From assembly GCA_024138025.1 (NCBI GenBank), contig JAMXBD010000391.1, positions 186,001 to 250,000 of the forward strand: a DNA stretch of 64,000 nt, written 5' to 3'. The first letter of the stretch is position 1, and each line of letters begins with the position of its first letter. This document shows positions 12,554-24,029 of this stretch, piece by piece. The stretch is from Combretum micranthum. Its lineage: Eukaryota; Streptophyta; Magnoliopsida; Myrtales; Combretaceae. The translations under genes were made by a program, and so were the position numbers. The notes beneath the pieces were generated by a model that saw only the letters and a program-made list of their open reading frames with translations, did no database searches and was not told the origin of the DNA.

Positions 12554-13205
12554 TTTCAAATTCTACCGATAACACTTTCTTTTTGAAGAAATCAAAGTGT
12601 GTTTTTGGTGCATCCACTATAAAGTATTTAGTGCATGTGGTATTTAATGAAGGGATAAGTTCGGATCCATCAAAGATTGAGGTTATACATAATTGGCCAA
12701 AGCCCACTTTTATTGAACACTTAAGAGCTTTTTTAGGCCTTAATGGATATTGCAGAAGATTCATTAGAGGCTATGCATCAATAGCTTCCCCTCTCACTAG
12801 TTTACTAAAGAAAGACCATTTGAATGGTCGGATAAGGTTACCTTGTCTTTTGAAAAACTTAAGGGTGCCTTAGTTTTAGCTCCAATATTAGCTTTGCTAG
12901 AATTTAATAAACAATTTATTTTGGAAATTGATTCCTTAAGATAGAAATTAGAGTGATATTATTGCAAGATGAGATGCCTACTACATATTTCAGTAAGAAG
13001 TTTACCTATATGCTAAAAATATCATCTTATGTTCGGGAATTGCATGGATTCGGGGAGGCAATACATAAGTGGTGCCAATGTTTGTTAGGAGTCATTTTAT
13101 TATTAGAATTCATCATAGAAGTCTCAAAGAATTACTTACACAAATAATTCAAACTTCGAAGCAACAAAAATACTTGGTGAAACTTTTTGTGTACACTAAC
13201 ATTAT
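12554..13205 (+). pseudogene. pol: RT C-terminus and RNase H remnant of outer Gypsy
   Basis: Continues the RT broken at 9742: NTFFLKKSKCVFGAST then GISSDPSKIEVIHNWPKP and HLRAFLGLNGYCRRFIRGYA, the conserved RT-connection block of Gypsy elements. After frameshifts an RNase H-like stretch follows (KQFILEIDS, TYFSKKFT, ELHGFGEAIHKWCQCLLG) and ends near IIQTSKQQKYLVKLFVY. Several stops make it inactive. Confidence 0.8.
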
Positions 13206-13254
13206 TGAGGGTTAATTTGATTGTGGCTTAAGAAAGAATGAAAAAAATTGTGTG

Positions 13255-13405
13255 GATCTCCATATCTGGTGTCTGGTGACCTAGCGTTTGTAAAACTCTA
13301 ACCTTATAAACAACTTTCTTTATCTCAAAGCAACTACTCTAAGCTAGTGAAGCACTATTATGGTCCTTTTAGAGTTCTTAAAGGAGTGGGTGTCTCTACT
13401 TATAC
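13255..13405 (+). pseudogene. pol: Integrase C-terminal fragment; core deleted
   Basis: Frames read GDLAFVKL-PYKQLSLSQSNYSKLVKHYYGPF-VLKGVGVSTY, the segment after the catalytic core of a Gypsy integrase. The zinc-binding and DDE core expected between RNase H (ending about 13205) and here are absent, so about 1 kb has been deleted. It is cut at 13405 by the solo LTR and resumes at 16802. Confidence 0.75.
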
Positions 13406-16400
13406 TGTAAACCTCAAAGTTTTACAATCGGTTAAGCTTAGACCCTAATTAAAAGGTCAACCGGAAACCCTAAAGTCAACAAAAACCTAGTTAGACGCAA
13501 CCGTTTAAGTCCGGTAAGCCGTGTTCGTAATCCTAAGTGAGTAAGTGAGATGATAGTATGTGGAATAGTTCGTAATAACATGAGAAAGCTTAAAAATATC
13601 ATATTAGTCAAACCACGATTCATTTTGAACCGGATCAGATACAATTTTCGAAAAGCATGTTCCGGGACTTGGAATGGTAAAAATATTCCGAATATATCGT
13701 TAGACTCGTAAAAATATAAGGTTTTTTAAAAAAATTAGTTCTATAATTTTTCGGTAACTAAAAATATCAGACATCGCATTTATACACGTATTTTCTTACT
13801 ACCGATACTTTATTTGTCATATCTACTTTACATTACACTATTTATTACTATTCTACACTATTCATCTATCTCTATTTTTTCTTACAACTTACTCTTACAA
13901 CCTATACACCTATTTTCTTACAAATTTCATTTCCAATACAACCTCACATTTCTCACATTTTACTTTTCATTAACAAAAATACAAAAAAATAAATTTTCTC
14001 TCTGTCTTCCTCTCCAATTTGCGCCGACCTCCCCCATTTCACACTCAATTTATTTTAATTTTTATTTAATCAATTAACATAAATTACCCTCCACTTTTTC
14101 CTATAAATACCACCCATCTCTTCCATTTCTTTCACACTTTCCATACATTACCAATACTATAAAAAATTCTCTCCAAAAGTTCTCTCAAATTTCTCTTTAG
14201 TTTGTGTTTCATACGTAATGCTTCTTTGTTTTCCTTATGTTCATTTGTTTACTATGAACATAGTGTGTATTTTTTAAACCCATGGAGATTAGGAAGCAAC
14301 AATATGTTTCATACTTTGTTCTTGTTCATAAATCTATTTTCCTTATGTTGTTCATATCTATATCTAACTAAATATATCTATATATCTTTTAGAACATATA
14401 AGCTCATTTGTTATTGCAATTTATTTACTTTCCTTACAATTTATTTACTTTCAAGTTGCTGTAAGACTAGTCTTTCTAGTCTTAGACTTGTCTTCATCAA
14501 GTCAAAACAGTTTTCTTTTTTTCTTTTGGGACTAATCTATTCTTAGTCCCGGAAAATCTTGAAGAAGTTAAGGCTCCCAATACTTGACAATTATTTATTT
14601 CTTATATTCTTTACTATATTATCTTGTGATATTTTTAGCTTTTATAAACTACATGATCATATTCATGCATGGCTAATAAGTTGTTGTCCAAATAAAAATT
14701 GAATCTTTTTGATGAAAGAATAAAATTTGATCACTAGATTAATGCTTTTTTCCAAAGACTTAGAAAAATATTTTCAAATAAATTTCTTTTAAAGGTTTAT
14801 GTAAACTCATCATGAAATTTCAAACTAATAATAGAAGAAGTTTCTTCAAAGTCTAAAGATACTTCCTTTTCAAATAACAAAAGGAAATCTTGATATATAA
14901 AAAATAACTTGATACTATTTTTTTTTATCAACTTTCTAAACCAAGAGTTAAATGAGTTTTCAAGAACATCAACTTACAAGGAAAAGTGAAAATAAATAAA
15001 CTCATCAAGTACTACTGAAGAAAACTTTTGGAAACTCTATTTTTCAAATCCTAGAAATAAAGTTGGTAGATAAACTCAAAAGACCAAACTTTATTTTCAA
15101 CTCACCTTTGATAAACTAAAGAATCAAAATATAGTATATTAGATTTTCATCATCCAAAAAAATTTATAAATTACTTCAACTATATAAAGTAAAGTCTAAC
15201 AAATCTAAATTTTCCAAAACACTAGAAAAGGTTGTTTTAAGGAAATTAATTAAATAAGACAACACCTATAGCATCATGCATAAATTGTGAGTCTATTTAT
15301 ATACATAAGGAATCCTTTTCAAGTATATACATATTTGAGTTTCATGTAAACAAGCCTTAGTAAAGGAAGGTTTAGAAAATATTGTTTTTCAAGAATGGAA
15401 TTTTTGTGTTAGGTCTATACCCTTCTAAACCGAGACCAAATGACCTTTTATAGTAAAAGTAACCTTAGAAATGGATAGGTCTTTTCGAGTAAGTAGAAAA
15501 CGACATCTAATATGCAAAATTTCGAGTTAAAATGAGCAAGTTATGGCCATTTTAAGTTGGAACTTCCTTCAATCCGATTTTACCGCAATTTAGAGAAAGA
15601 TTTAGAATCTTTAAAGTAGAAATTCTATGAAAGACTCATTTTGGGTATTTCATCTTATTTAGGTGAAGAAGGAACCGATAATGCCTTCTCGAAGATTATT
15701 TCGACTAGGAGCGATCGTCATGGAATGAGTTAATCCCTTACTAATTATATTTCCTTGATTATGCTTGTAAATAGTAGCACTAGAGAGTAAGGAAAAAGAT
15801 AAATGAATAAATGTTGTGTGGATTGGATTCATGATTGAATGATGTGGTTGTTGAATAAAAACTAAGTATATCGAAAGAATAATTGATGAATGGTTTATGT
15901 TTTCTTGCAATAGGTATGATGAATATTATTTTGGCCACCTTTAACTTGAAATTGACAATAATTGAATAAACCAATATTAAGAACAATTCATGCATAACAT
16001 ATTATGAGTCACATTTATTTTTCACTACTATTCTTCGTGTGGGGAAACGAGGAGTCGTAGTGGTAGCTAGTAGGAGCCGGAAAGTCTACATGGGTTAGTA
16101 GGAGCCAAAAAGTCTATATAGACAAGGAGGAGCTGGTAAATCTGTCATTATTGATGGTCATATGGGCGGTAACCACCCAACCTCAACATGGAGAGCGTAA
16201 AATCCATACTACACGTGGTTTTCGGTTAATCGTGTGTATTTTGTTTACTCATGTGATTGATGCATTCCCATATGATTGTCTAAATACTTGTATATTTTAT
16301 GGAAATACTTTAAAGGGAATTATCTCACTAAGCTAGTTTTGCTTATACACTTATAGCTTTTTGTTACAGTTTGATTACTTATGGTTGGTACCAAGGAGCC

Positions 16401-16801
16401 CTTTTGTCATATATGAGCCAAAGTTACTAGAAGTTTTTTGAAAAAGTTTACATACTTTAGTTTCGAGTGTAGACTTCTAAGAGAAATCTTTATAGTAGAC
16501 TTTTGTTATATTCATGTATATTTTTAAGATGGCTTATTTAAGCAAGGCTCTTAGTACGGGAGAATGCTCTTAAGAAGTTGTAAGAAACTTTTATCTTAAT
16601 GATTATTATATGTTTACCTTTATAAGTTCTTGCATACTTTTATTATCTGCTTAAACGTAATACCCTTTGAGTCTCTTACTATCTTCGAAGCACGCCTTGC
16701 ACGTGATATCGAAGCTCCAACATGACTAAGATTACCATTCATTAGCTTTAATATTGTGTACAGCGGACTGCCACATTTGGGGTACCGTCTGGGGCGTGAC
16801 A
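13406..16801 (+). mobile_element. Solo LTR, Tekay/Del-like, 3.4 kb
   Basis: Begins TGTAAACCTC and ends GGGGCGTGACA, splitting the integrase tail between 'acttatac' and 'tacaccctgag'. The termini match those of the full antisense element at 16910-30402. It is flanked by TATAC on the left and (A)TACAC on the right, so the 5-bp duplication is only partly visible. There is no internal domain, so it is a solo LTR left by unequal recombination. The CTATAAATACC near 14101 is a candidate TATA box. The two LTRs at 1-6705 are diverged relatives. Confidence 0.82.
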
Positions 16802-16904
16802 TACACCCTGAGCTTCCTCAAAGGTGCAAAATTCACAATGTTTTTCATGGTTCAATTCTTAAGAAGGCTACTAGTTGTGACATTCAATCTTTAGATCTAG
16901 CTTA
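16802..16904 (+). pseudogene. pol: Integrase tail continued (outer Gypsy)
   Basis: Reads ELPQRCKIHNVFHGSILKKA then a stop near 16901. This is the conserved 'hnvFHvS-LK' end of a Gypsy integrase, which sits just before a chromodomain in chromoviruses. It is ended by the next insertion, at the AGATG target site 16905-16909. Confidence 0.75.
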
Positions 16905-16909
16905 AGATG

Positions 16910-19900
16910 TGTCACGCCCTGAGAGTACCCTTGTAGTAGTAAATAAGTCACTCTTGAATACCAACACTAGATTACCTTCAGAGAATGATAGGTTTTCAAA
17001 ATAACAGGATCTTTTAGTTGCTTGATAAGAAATAACAAATACATGAAAGAAATAACTTAGTGAATAAACATTACAGAACTATTATAAACCAAATGGTCTT
17101 ACTGTAGTACACAACTAGATAATCTATTATAATAGTACATAACCATTAAAATATAACCGTAGACTTCCAGCTCCTAAGCTCTTATCGGAGCCATACTCCT
17201 GGAAGTGACTAACCAGGGTCGTAAAGAAAACCTGAAAAGACTGTTGGAGTATGAGCGGAACCATAGCTCAGTGAATAACCAGTTATATCAGACATCACAC
17301 AAGTTATTAGCAAATCATATGTAATGCATGCACTCAACCATATGCACAGGTACAAGCTAGGATGATCTAGAATCCAAACAGAAAAAAGATTTATGCCCTC
17401 TTTTTAAGGGTTGAAGAACCATTACTCCATGACCCACCTTCCTAGGAGAGACTAAGTACACAGGAGAATCAATAATTTCACGTTTTAGGGTTATCACTTT
17501 GAATATAACCAATTAAGCTGACCATCTCCTGCACTCACCTTAGAAACTCCCTAAGTATTAATCATTTCAAAGCGATACCACGGGCGGTGTTCTTCGGTGC
17601 CACTTAGTTCCCGTAGAACCGACGGAACAAAGAATACCTTGGAAAAACTAACACATTAGAACAACCAAGCATGAACAGAGAACCGAAATATTAATACGTA
17701 GCAGGCTGTCACCTCGATATATATGCAATAATGCAATTCGTGCAATGCATGATTAGGTTATTTTGTTACGTCAATAATTCTTAGTCAAGTTTATGGTGAC
17801 CATACATTACACACAATCATCATTATACTACTTCACAACATCAAATCATTGCATTATCGCTTTTGTAAGGATATCTTAACAATCATACAATCAGATCATA
17901 ACATACTTTCAAAAATACAATCGTTTAATTATCTTTGCATTACATATTCAACTACTTACAAACACAAACAGTATAATATGACTGAATTACTCACCTGCTC
18001 ATACTGACTCAGTTGTAATAGTCAGCTGATAGATCTTCTAGTGTATCAAAGTCACCTATTAAGATGAATAAAGTATTCATCAATATATATTATAGATTAT
18101 ATAACTTAATTCCTATGTGTGGCTAATGTCCTAGGCTCTATATTTATCAAGTTTTGGTAGTAACTATTACTAATTTTATGTTAATCTATACTGATCTCAA
18201 TATAGAAAATTATAGTTATTTATTATTTCTTAGTGTTGTCGTGTTTCTCCTAATTTATCTCGTATAATTATTTTGTTATTTTTAGAAGTCACATTACTCA
18301 AGAATTTAGCTTATTTCAATTTCCATTCTTACCTATTTTATCTTTTTAAAACAAATATTTGACTATTTATAACTTTTATTAACACTAAATATTTTTCCTT
18401 AATTCGAGGGTTTTAAGAATTATTAGATACTAAACAAAGTATTTTGAACATTTGTATTTACTTATCTATTTAATAAATTTCTATATTATCATATATGCAT
18501 ATAATATATATTAAATAGGCTTATTACATATATATATGTATATATTCTGTTTGTTTCAAAATTAGCTTTCGCTGAAGAAATTTAAGTGTACGCCGGCATA
18601 AAGCCGCCGGCTTTCAAACCCAAGTGCCGGTGTAGATTTGGTTTCCAAAATTATTTCATAGGAGTTGCACCGGCTTTAAAAGTTATCGGCTTTCAACGTA
18701 CGCCGGCCCTATGCCGTCGGCGTATATCTCTAGGTGGCCGGCTTACACTCATCTTTACGTGAAAATAAATTTTACGTAGCCTCTATTCAGTGTAAGCCAT
18801 CTCTACACCGCCGGCTTATCCCTGTAAGCTACCGGCGTTGCGCAACTACACTGTCGGCTTATAGGCAGTGTTAGTACTGTTCATCATCTTCTTCACCGAT
18901 CCGATTCATATTCTTTAAATTTTCCACGTTAAAAACATTACTAAACCGTTTGTAAGTGTTTATATATCTTATACATAGTTAAACAACAACTCTTAACACT
19001 TCTACATGCACATAATCTTAGATCTCGTTCTTATGGAAATAAAGCTAGGGTTTCAGATTTTTATCTCGTTCGAGCTTGTCTGATGGAATTCGAAGCTTGT
19101 AGTTATGTTTATTACGTTCCTATGATTATTAGAAGTCAGTTATAATCCTTATAGTTGAAAGAAAATCATTTGAACTTCATCAACTTACCTTTGAACTTGT
19201 TTCCAAGGGTTTTCGTATGGTTTTTCTTTTGATCTGTATTTGATTGGTTTGATCCGTGTGTTTTCTGTTTTTAGTTTGTTTTGGTTGTTCTTTGGAACTG
19301 GATTCGCTCTGGAAAGTTTGAGAAATAGTGAAGTTTGTTTGTTTCTTCATTATTAGCTTTATACATATATATATATATATATAGAAGAAGAAGTGGAGGG
19401 CTTCGACTGCGTTTTTCTTCCAACTTTCCTCCGATTTTCTCTTCATTTGATCTGTTGTTTTCATCCTAATTAATGCTAGGGTGACTTGGCATTGTGTGAT
19501 TGGTTCTTAGGTTGATTTGTTTGACAATTTGGGTGAATTATTGGATGAATTTCGACTCTATCTTCCTCCGTAGCTTTCCACCGAATTTGCAGCCGAAACT
19601 TTTATATATATATATTAGTTAATTATTTAATTGAGTTTTAAGATAATTTAACGAGTTATACGGTTACAAATTAGCTAATATTTGGGACTTTTTGTACAAA
19701 AATATGTTTATAGGGTTATACAAAACACTTAGATTATCAAATAATACAATTTTTAGTTTTATATATACGTGGTTAACTATTCGTATAATTTTATGTCTCG
19801 CGATTAAAATTTCTTAAGCTCGTTAGGTCAATTTTTATTTTAGGCTTCAATAGCTTAAGAAAACTCGAATTAGAACAATAGCGTGATTCGATTATTTATT

Positions 19901-20499
19901 TCGAATTTAGATCTTGAGTTATACAACAGTTTATGTTTTTGTTGTGTATTTATAATTCTAACAATTTATCTTTAGGTCATCGTATCCTGTCTATAAGCAT
20001 AGATATTTATCTACTTAATACCGTATTTGATATAGAGGCTAAACTATATATATATATATATATATATCTTTAGTTTTGATACTTAACGTGAAATCTTATT
20101 AGTAGCTATTAATTTTAACTAGGAATCTTGAAGTTAGGGTTTAAGTTTGAGTCTAAGCTCATTACTACACATTGTTCTAATCTCGAATCATTATCGAGAT
20201 AAAAAACAATCATTTAATCTCTATATTTATGTTTTTCTATTTAAACCTATTTGTATATCAAGTTTCGGGTTTAATTTTAAATTTTCTTTTAATCATATCT
20301 TGAATTATTCATTCAAGATACGAAATCTCGTTTTTGGTATCAACTAGGGTTAAAGAAATTCTTTATTCATTTCTAATTCCTTAATCTAACCAATTACCAG
20401 GTTTTTATCTATCTTAAACTTTGATTAGATCTAAATCTATATTTAGTTCATAATCTATTGTGAGGTTGTATACTAATGTTGAAAATTCCGGGGTTTACA
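16910..20499 (-). repeat. 3' LTR of Tekay-like element
   Basis: A 3,590-bp LTR. On the plus strand it begins TGTCACGCCC and ends GGGGTTTACA; on its own strand it runs TGTAAACC...GGGCGTGACA. It contains a cluster of CCGGC motifs (18590-18880), (AT)n runs at about 19363-19382 and 20043-20066, and no genes. The open frames here (19180-19464, 20147-20347) also occur in the other LTR and lack coding signal. Confidence 0.95.
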
Positions 20500-20513
20500 T
20501 TCTCCCCCCCTTA
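20500..20513 (-). other. Polypurine tract of Tekay-like element
   Basis: On the minus strand it reads about AAGGGGGGGAGAA directly before the TGTAAACC start of the 3' LTR, the position where plus-strand DNA synthesis is primed in LTR retrotransposons. Confidence 0.85.
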
Positions 20514-20519
20514 AATAAG

Positions 20520-20990
20520 CTTTGTCCTCAAAGCTTGAGTACGTACCTGAATTCTCAAACAAATGTGGATAGTTTTTCTTGATCTCCTCTTCTAATTCCC
20601 ATGTAATCTCTTCTATTCGGGGGTCCCACAATACTTTGACATAACGAATTTCTTTATTCCTAAGAACTTACACCTTTCGGTCCAATATTATAACTGGATG
20701 CTTTCATAAGTCAAATTCTCCTTCAAATCAATTGGTTCTTCCACTATCTTATCTGGATTCAGTACATATTTCCTTAGAATCGATACATGGAAAACATTAT
20801 GTATACCAGATAAATTGGGTGGCAATGCAAGATGGTATGCCAGGTTCCCAACTCGTTCCAATATCTCAAATGGTCCAATATATCTAGGACTCAACTTGCC
20901 TTTTGTTTGTCTTCCATGAAGACTTTTGATTGGACTTATCTTTAAGTATACATGTTCTCCTTCATTAAATTCTAATTCTCTTCTCTTCAA
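20520..20990 (-). pseudogene. pol: Integrase C-terminus plus chromodomain-like tail
   Basis: The first part reads HVYLKISPIKSLHGRQ, LSPRYIGPFEILERVG and IHNVFHVSILRKY, the GPF/Y-type C-terminus of a Gypsy integrase. After a frameshift near 20690 the frame continues RNKEIRYVKVLWDP and ITWELEEEIKKNYPHLF, with the spacing and aromatic/acidic pattern of plant chromovirus chromodomains, which are thought to target insertion to heterochromatin. The domain supports placement in the Tekay/Del group. It is broken by at least one stop and one indel. Confidence 0.85.
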
Positions 20991-21084
20991 GTCCGCCCAG
21001 CTCTTTTGTCTATCCTGTGCTGCTTCATTCTTTGCTTTATTACTGAAACTTTCTCAATTGTTTCCTGAACCAATCCAGGTCCAA

Positions 21085-21740
21085 TCAATACTTTCTCCAA
21101 GTTATCCCAGAACAATGGTGACGGCACTTTCTACCATATAATGCTTCATAAGGTGGCATCCCTATGCTTGAATGGTAACTATTATTGTATGCAAATTCTA
21201 CTAGTGGTAAGTGTTGGTCCCAATTTCCTTTGAATTCCATAATACATACTCTTAACATATCCTCCAACGTCTGAATGGTCCTTTCTGTTTGTCCATCAGT
21301 TTGAGGATGATAAGCTATACTGAATTTCAATTGGGTTCCCAAAGCTTTTTGTAATCCTTGCCAAAATCTGGAAACAAACCATGGATCTCGATATGATACT
21401 ATACTAACAGGTACACCATGCAATCTCACAATCTCCTTCAAATATATTCGTGCCAATTTTTCTAATGAATATGTCATGTTAATTGGTAAGAAATGAGTTG
21501 ATTTTGTGAGTCTATCCACAATAACCCAAACAACTTCATGACCCATACTTGTCTTAGGTAATGAGCACACAAAGTCCATGGAAATCTGATCCCATTTCCA
21601 TTTAGGTTGGCAATGGTTTCAACAATCCACCTGGTTTTTGATGTTCAGCTTTTATCCTTTGACATACATCACATTTAGCAACAAATTCTGAAATGTCCTT
21701 TTTCATTCCATTCCACCAATATGCACTTTTCAACTCTTGG
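21085..21740 (-). pseudogene. pol: Integrase zinc finger and catalytic core
   Basis: From the right: a CDVCQRIKAEHQKPGGL half of the HHCC zinc-binding domain near 21640-21700, a stop, then the core [41 protein letters not shown] and [23 protein letters not shown]. The DD35E spacing is preserved, but the second Asp is Tyr (VSYRDP; codon 21391-21393). This would inactivate strand transfer even apart from the frameshifts. Confidence 0.9.
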
Positions 21741-21787
21741 TATGTCTTTGTTTCTCCTGGGTGTATAGAATATCTAGAATAATGTGC

Positions 21788-22400
21788 TTAATGCATTAAT
21801 TCCTTCCTTAAGTTTTCATCATGTGGTGCACACAATCTTTTATTCATTCTTAACACCTCTTCTTCATCCACATAAAAATCCTTGTATTTTCCTTGGGATA
21901 TTCCTTGTTTAATCTCTTGGATTTCAATATCCTCTTTCTGAGCTTCCTTAATCCGTTGAATCATGGTAGGTTCCAAAATTAGGTTTCCTAATTCAGCTTC
22001 CAAACCTTGCATTGAAAATTCCAAGTTTAATCTTTCAAATTCCTTGATAAGTTCTTTCTGTTCTGTCAATATTGAGGCCACTCTCCATAACTTTTCCGAC
22101 TCAATGCATCAGCCACGGCATTCACTTTACCAGGATGGTAATTAATGGTAAGATCATAATCTTTAATTAATTCTAACCGTCGTCTTTGTCTCATGTTCAA
22201 CTCTTTTTGTGTAAATATATACTTCAAACTTTTGTGATCCGTATATATTTCACATTTCTGTCCATACAAGTAGTGACGCCAAATTTGAGTGCAAAAACAA
22301 TAGCCTAATTCTAGATCATGAGTGGGGTAATTCATCTCATGCGTTTTAATTGTCTAGAAGCATATGCTATTACTTTTCCATTTTGCATTAGCACACATCC
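21788..22400 (-). pseudogene. pol: RNase H and connecting region
   Basis: The clearest stretch (22335 down to 22066) reads [27 protein letters not shown] and [17 protein letters not shown], the second half of a Gypsy RNase H ending in the conserved ADALSR. The first half ([13 protein letters not shown] region) is frameshifted around 22340-22480. An overlapping frame down to 21788 (LEAELGNLILEPTMIQRIKEAQKEDIEI...) is the usual spacer before the integrase zinc finger. Confidence 0.85.
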
Positions 22401-22490
22401 CAATTCCATTTCTGGATGCATCACTGTAGACAGTATATAGATCCTTGTCATTGGGTAAAACCAATATCGGTGCTGATATTAACCTTTTCT

Positions 22491-23505
22491 TCAACTCTTG
22501 GAAACTTTGTTCACATTGATCATTCCACTCAAATTTTTATTCTTCCTGGTCAATTGAGTCAAGGTCTTGCAATCTTTGAGAAATCTTTCACAAATTTCGA
22601 TAATATCCTGCCAATCCCAAGAAACTCCTAACTTCCGTAACAGTTTCAGGTCTTTTCCATTCCACAATAGCTTTAACTTTTGCAGGATCAACCGATATTC
22701 CTTCTCCAGAAACAATATGTCCAAGGAATGATATACTTCTAAGCCAAAATTCACATTTAGACAATTTGGCATACACTTATTGTCTCTATATTTGTAACAC
22801 ACTTCTCAAGTTCTCATCATGTTGTTCTTCAGTAGACGAATATACAAGTATATCATCTATGAAAACAATCACACAGATATCCAGCAAAGGTCTAAAGATA
22901 CGATTCATCAGATCCATGAAAACTGCAGGTGCATTAGTTAATCCAAATGGCATGACCAAAAATTCATAATGACCATACCTAGTTCGGAATGCAGTCTTTG
23001 GTACATCCTCTGCTTTAATTCGGATTTGATGATATCCTGACTTTAAATCAATTCGAGAAAATACCTTTGCTCCTCTCAACTGATCAAAGAGATCATCAAT
23101 TCTGGGTAAAGGATATTTGTTCTTGATAGTCACTCTGTTTAATTCTCTATAATCAATACAGAGTCTCATTGAACCATCTTCTTTTTTCACAAACAATACT
23201 GGTGCTCCCCAAGGTGAAACACTAGGTCTGATAAATCCTTTATCCAACAATTCTTGTAATTGCACCTTTAATTCTTTTAATTCCACAGGTGCCATGCGAT
23301 ACGGAGCTTTTGATACTGGTTCTGTTCCAGGTATCAAATCAATTGAAAATTCCACTTCTCTGTGTGGGGTAATCCTGGTAATTCGTCTGGAAATACATCT
23401 GGTATTCACACACTGTTCGAATAGTATGAATATCCAATACTTTGGATTCACCCTCAGTTGTTCCAAGAATACACCGTTTAACTCCATATCTTCTTCATTT
23501 TCCAC
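22491..23505 (-). pseudogene. pol: Reverse transcriptase of Tekay-like element
   Basis: A long readable frame, 23505 to 22786. RT motifs in order: [99 protein letters not shown] and [12 protein letters not shown]. The catalytic FIDD is intact. After frameshifts the connection block continues ([33 protein letters not shown]). This is the best-preserved domain of the element; it is typical of plant chromoviruses. Confidence 0.93.
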
Positions 23506-23519
23506 TTCAATTGCTGTTA

Positions 23520-23904
23520 TTATTCCGACTCCTTTGAGTATCTCACCCTATACTCTTTTCTTTCTCCTTGATTATTGACAAAAGATACTATTTTGAGATG
23601 GCAATTAACTTTTGCTTTTACAGCAGTTAACCAAACCATACCCAGAATAATATCATATTTTTGCATCTCTATCAGAATTAAATCAGCAATTGATTCTTGA
23701 TTTCCAATCTTTATGGACAACTTTATCATCTCCCGTGTTACTACCATCTCCAGTTGGCGTAGTAACTCTCAATTCTTTACTCATGCTTTCAATTGGTAAT
23801 CTTATACGCCTTGCTAATCCAGTATTTATGAAAGAATGCGTTGCTCCCGTGTCAAACAAAGCATACGCAGTCTGATCCCTACTTGAATTGATCCTATGTA
23901 TCAA
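23520..23904 (-). pseudogene. Aspartic protease of Tekay-like element
   Basis: Reads AYALFDTGATHSFINTGLAR with the D-T-G active site, then LPIESMSKELRVTTPTG. After a frameshift it continues DLILIEMQKYDIILGMVWL, the second conserved strand (ILGMxWL) of retropepsins. It lies between the zinc knuckles and RT in a single polyprotein order. The frame is broken around 23690-23740. Confidence 0.88.
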
Positions 23905-24029
23905 TTATTAATTCATGTTATTTTCAATTCATAAGGACTTCTATTCTCATTTACTTGTGATTGTGTCTAATAACTTTAAATAAACAAATATGTAATTACA
24001 TACCTGCAATGAGTCCATATTCTTCAGGA

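Noticed and set aside
19180..19464. Frame with Lys/Gln-rich peptide, also at 29046-29305
   Set aside because: Both copies lie at the same place in the two LTRs and include an AT microsatellite; no coding signal beyond that expected from duplication.
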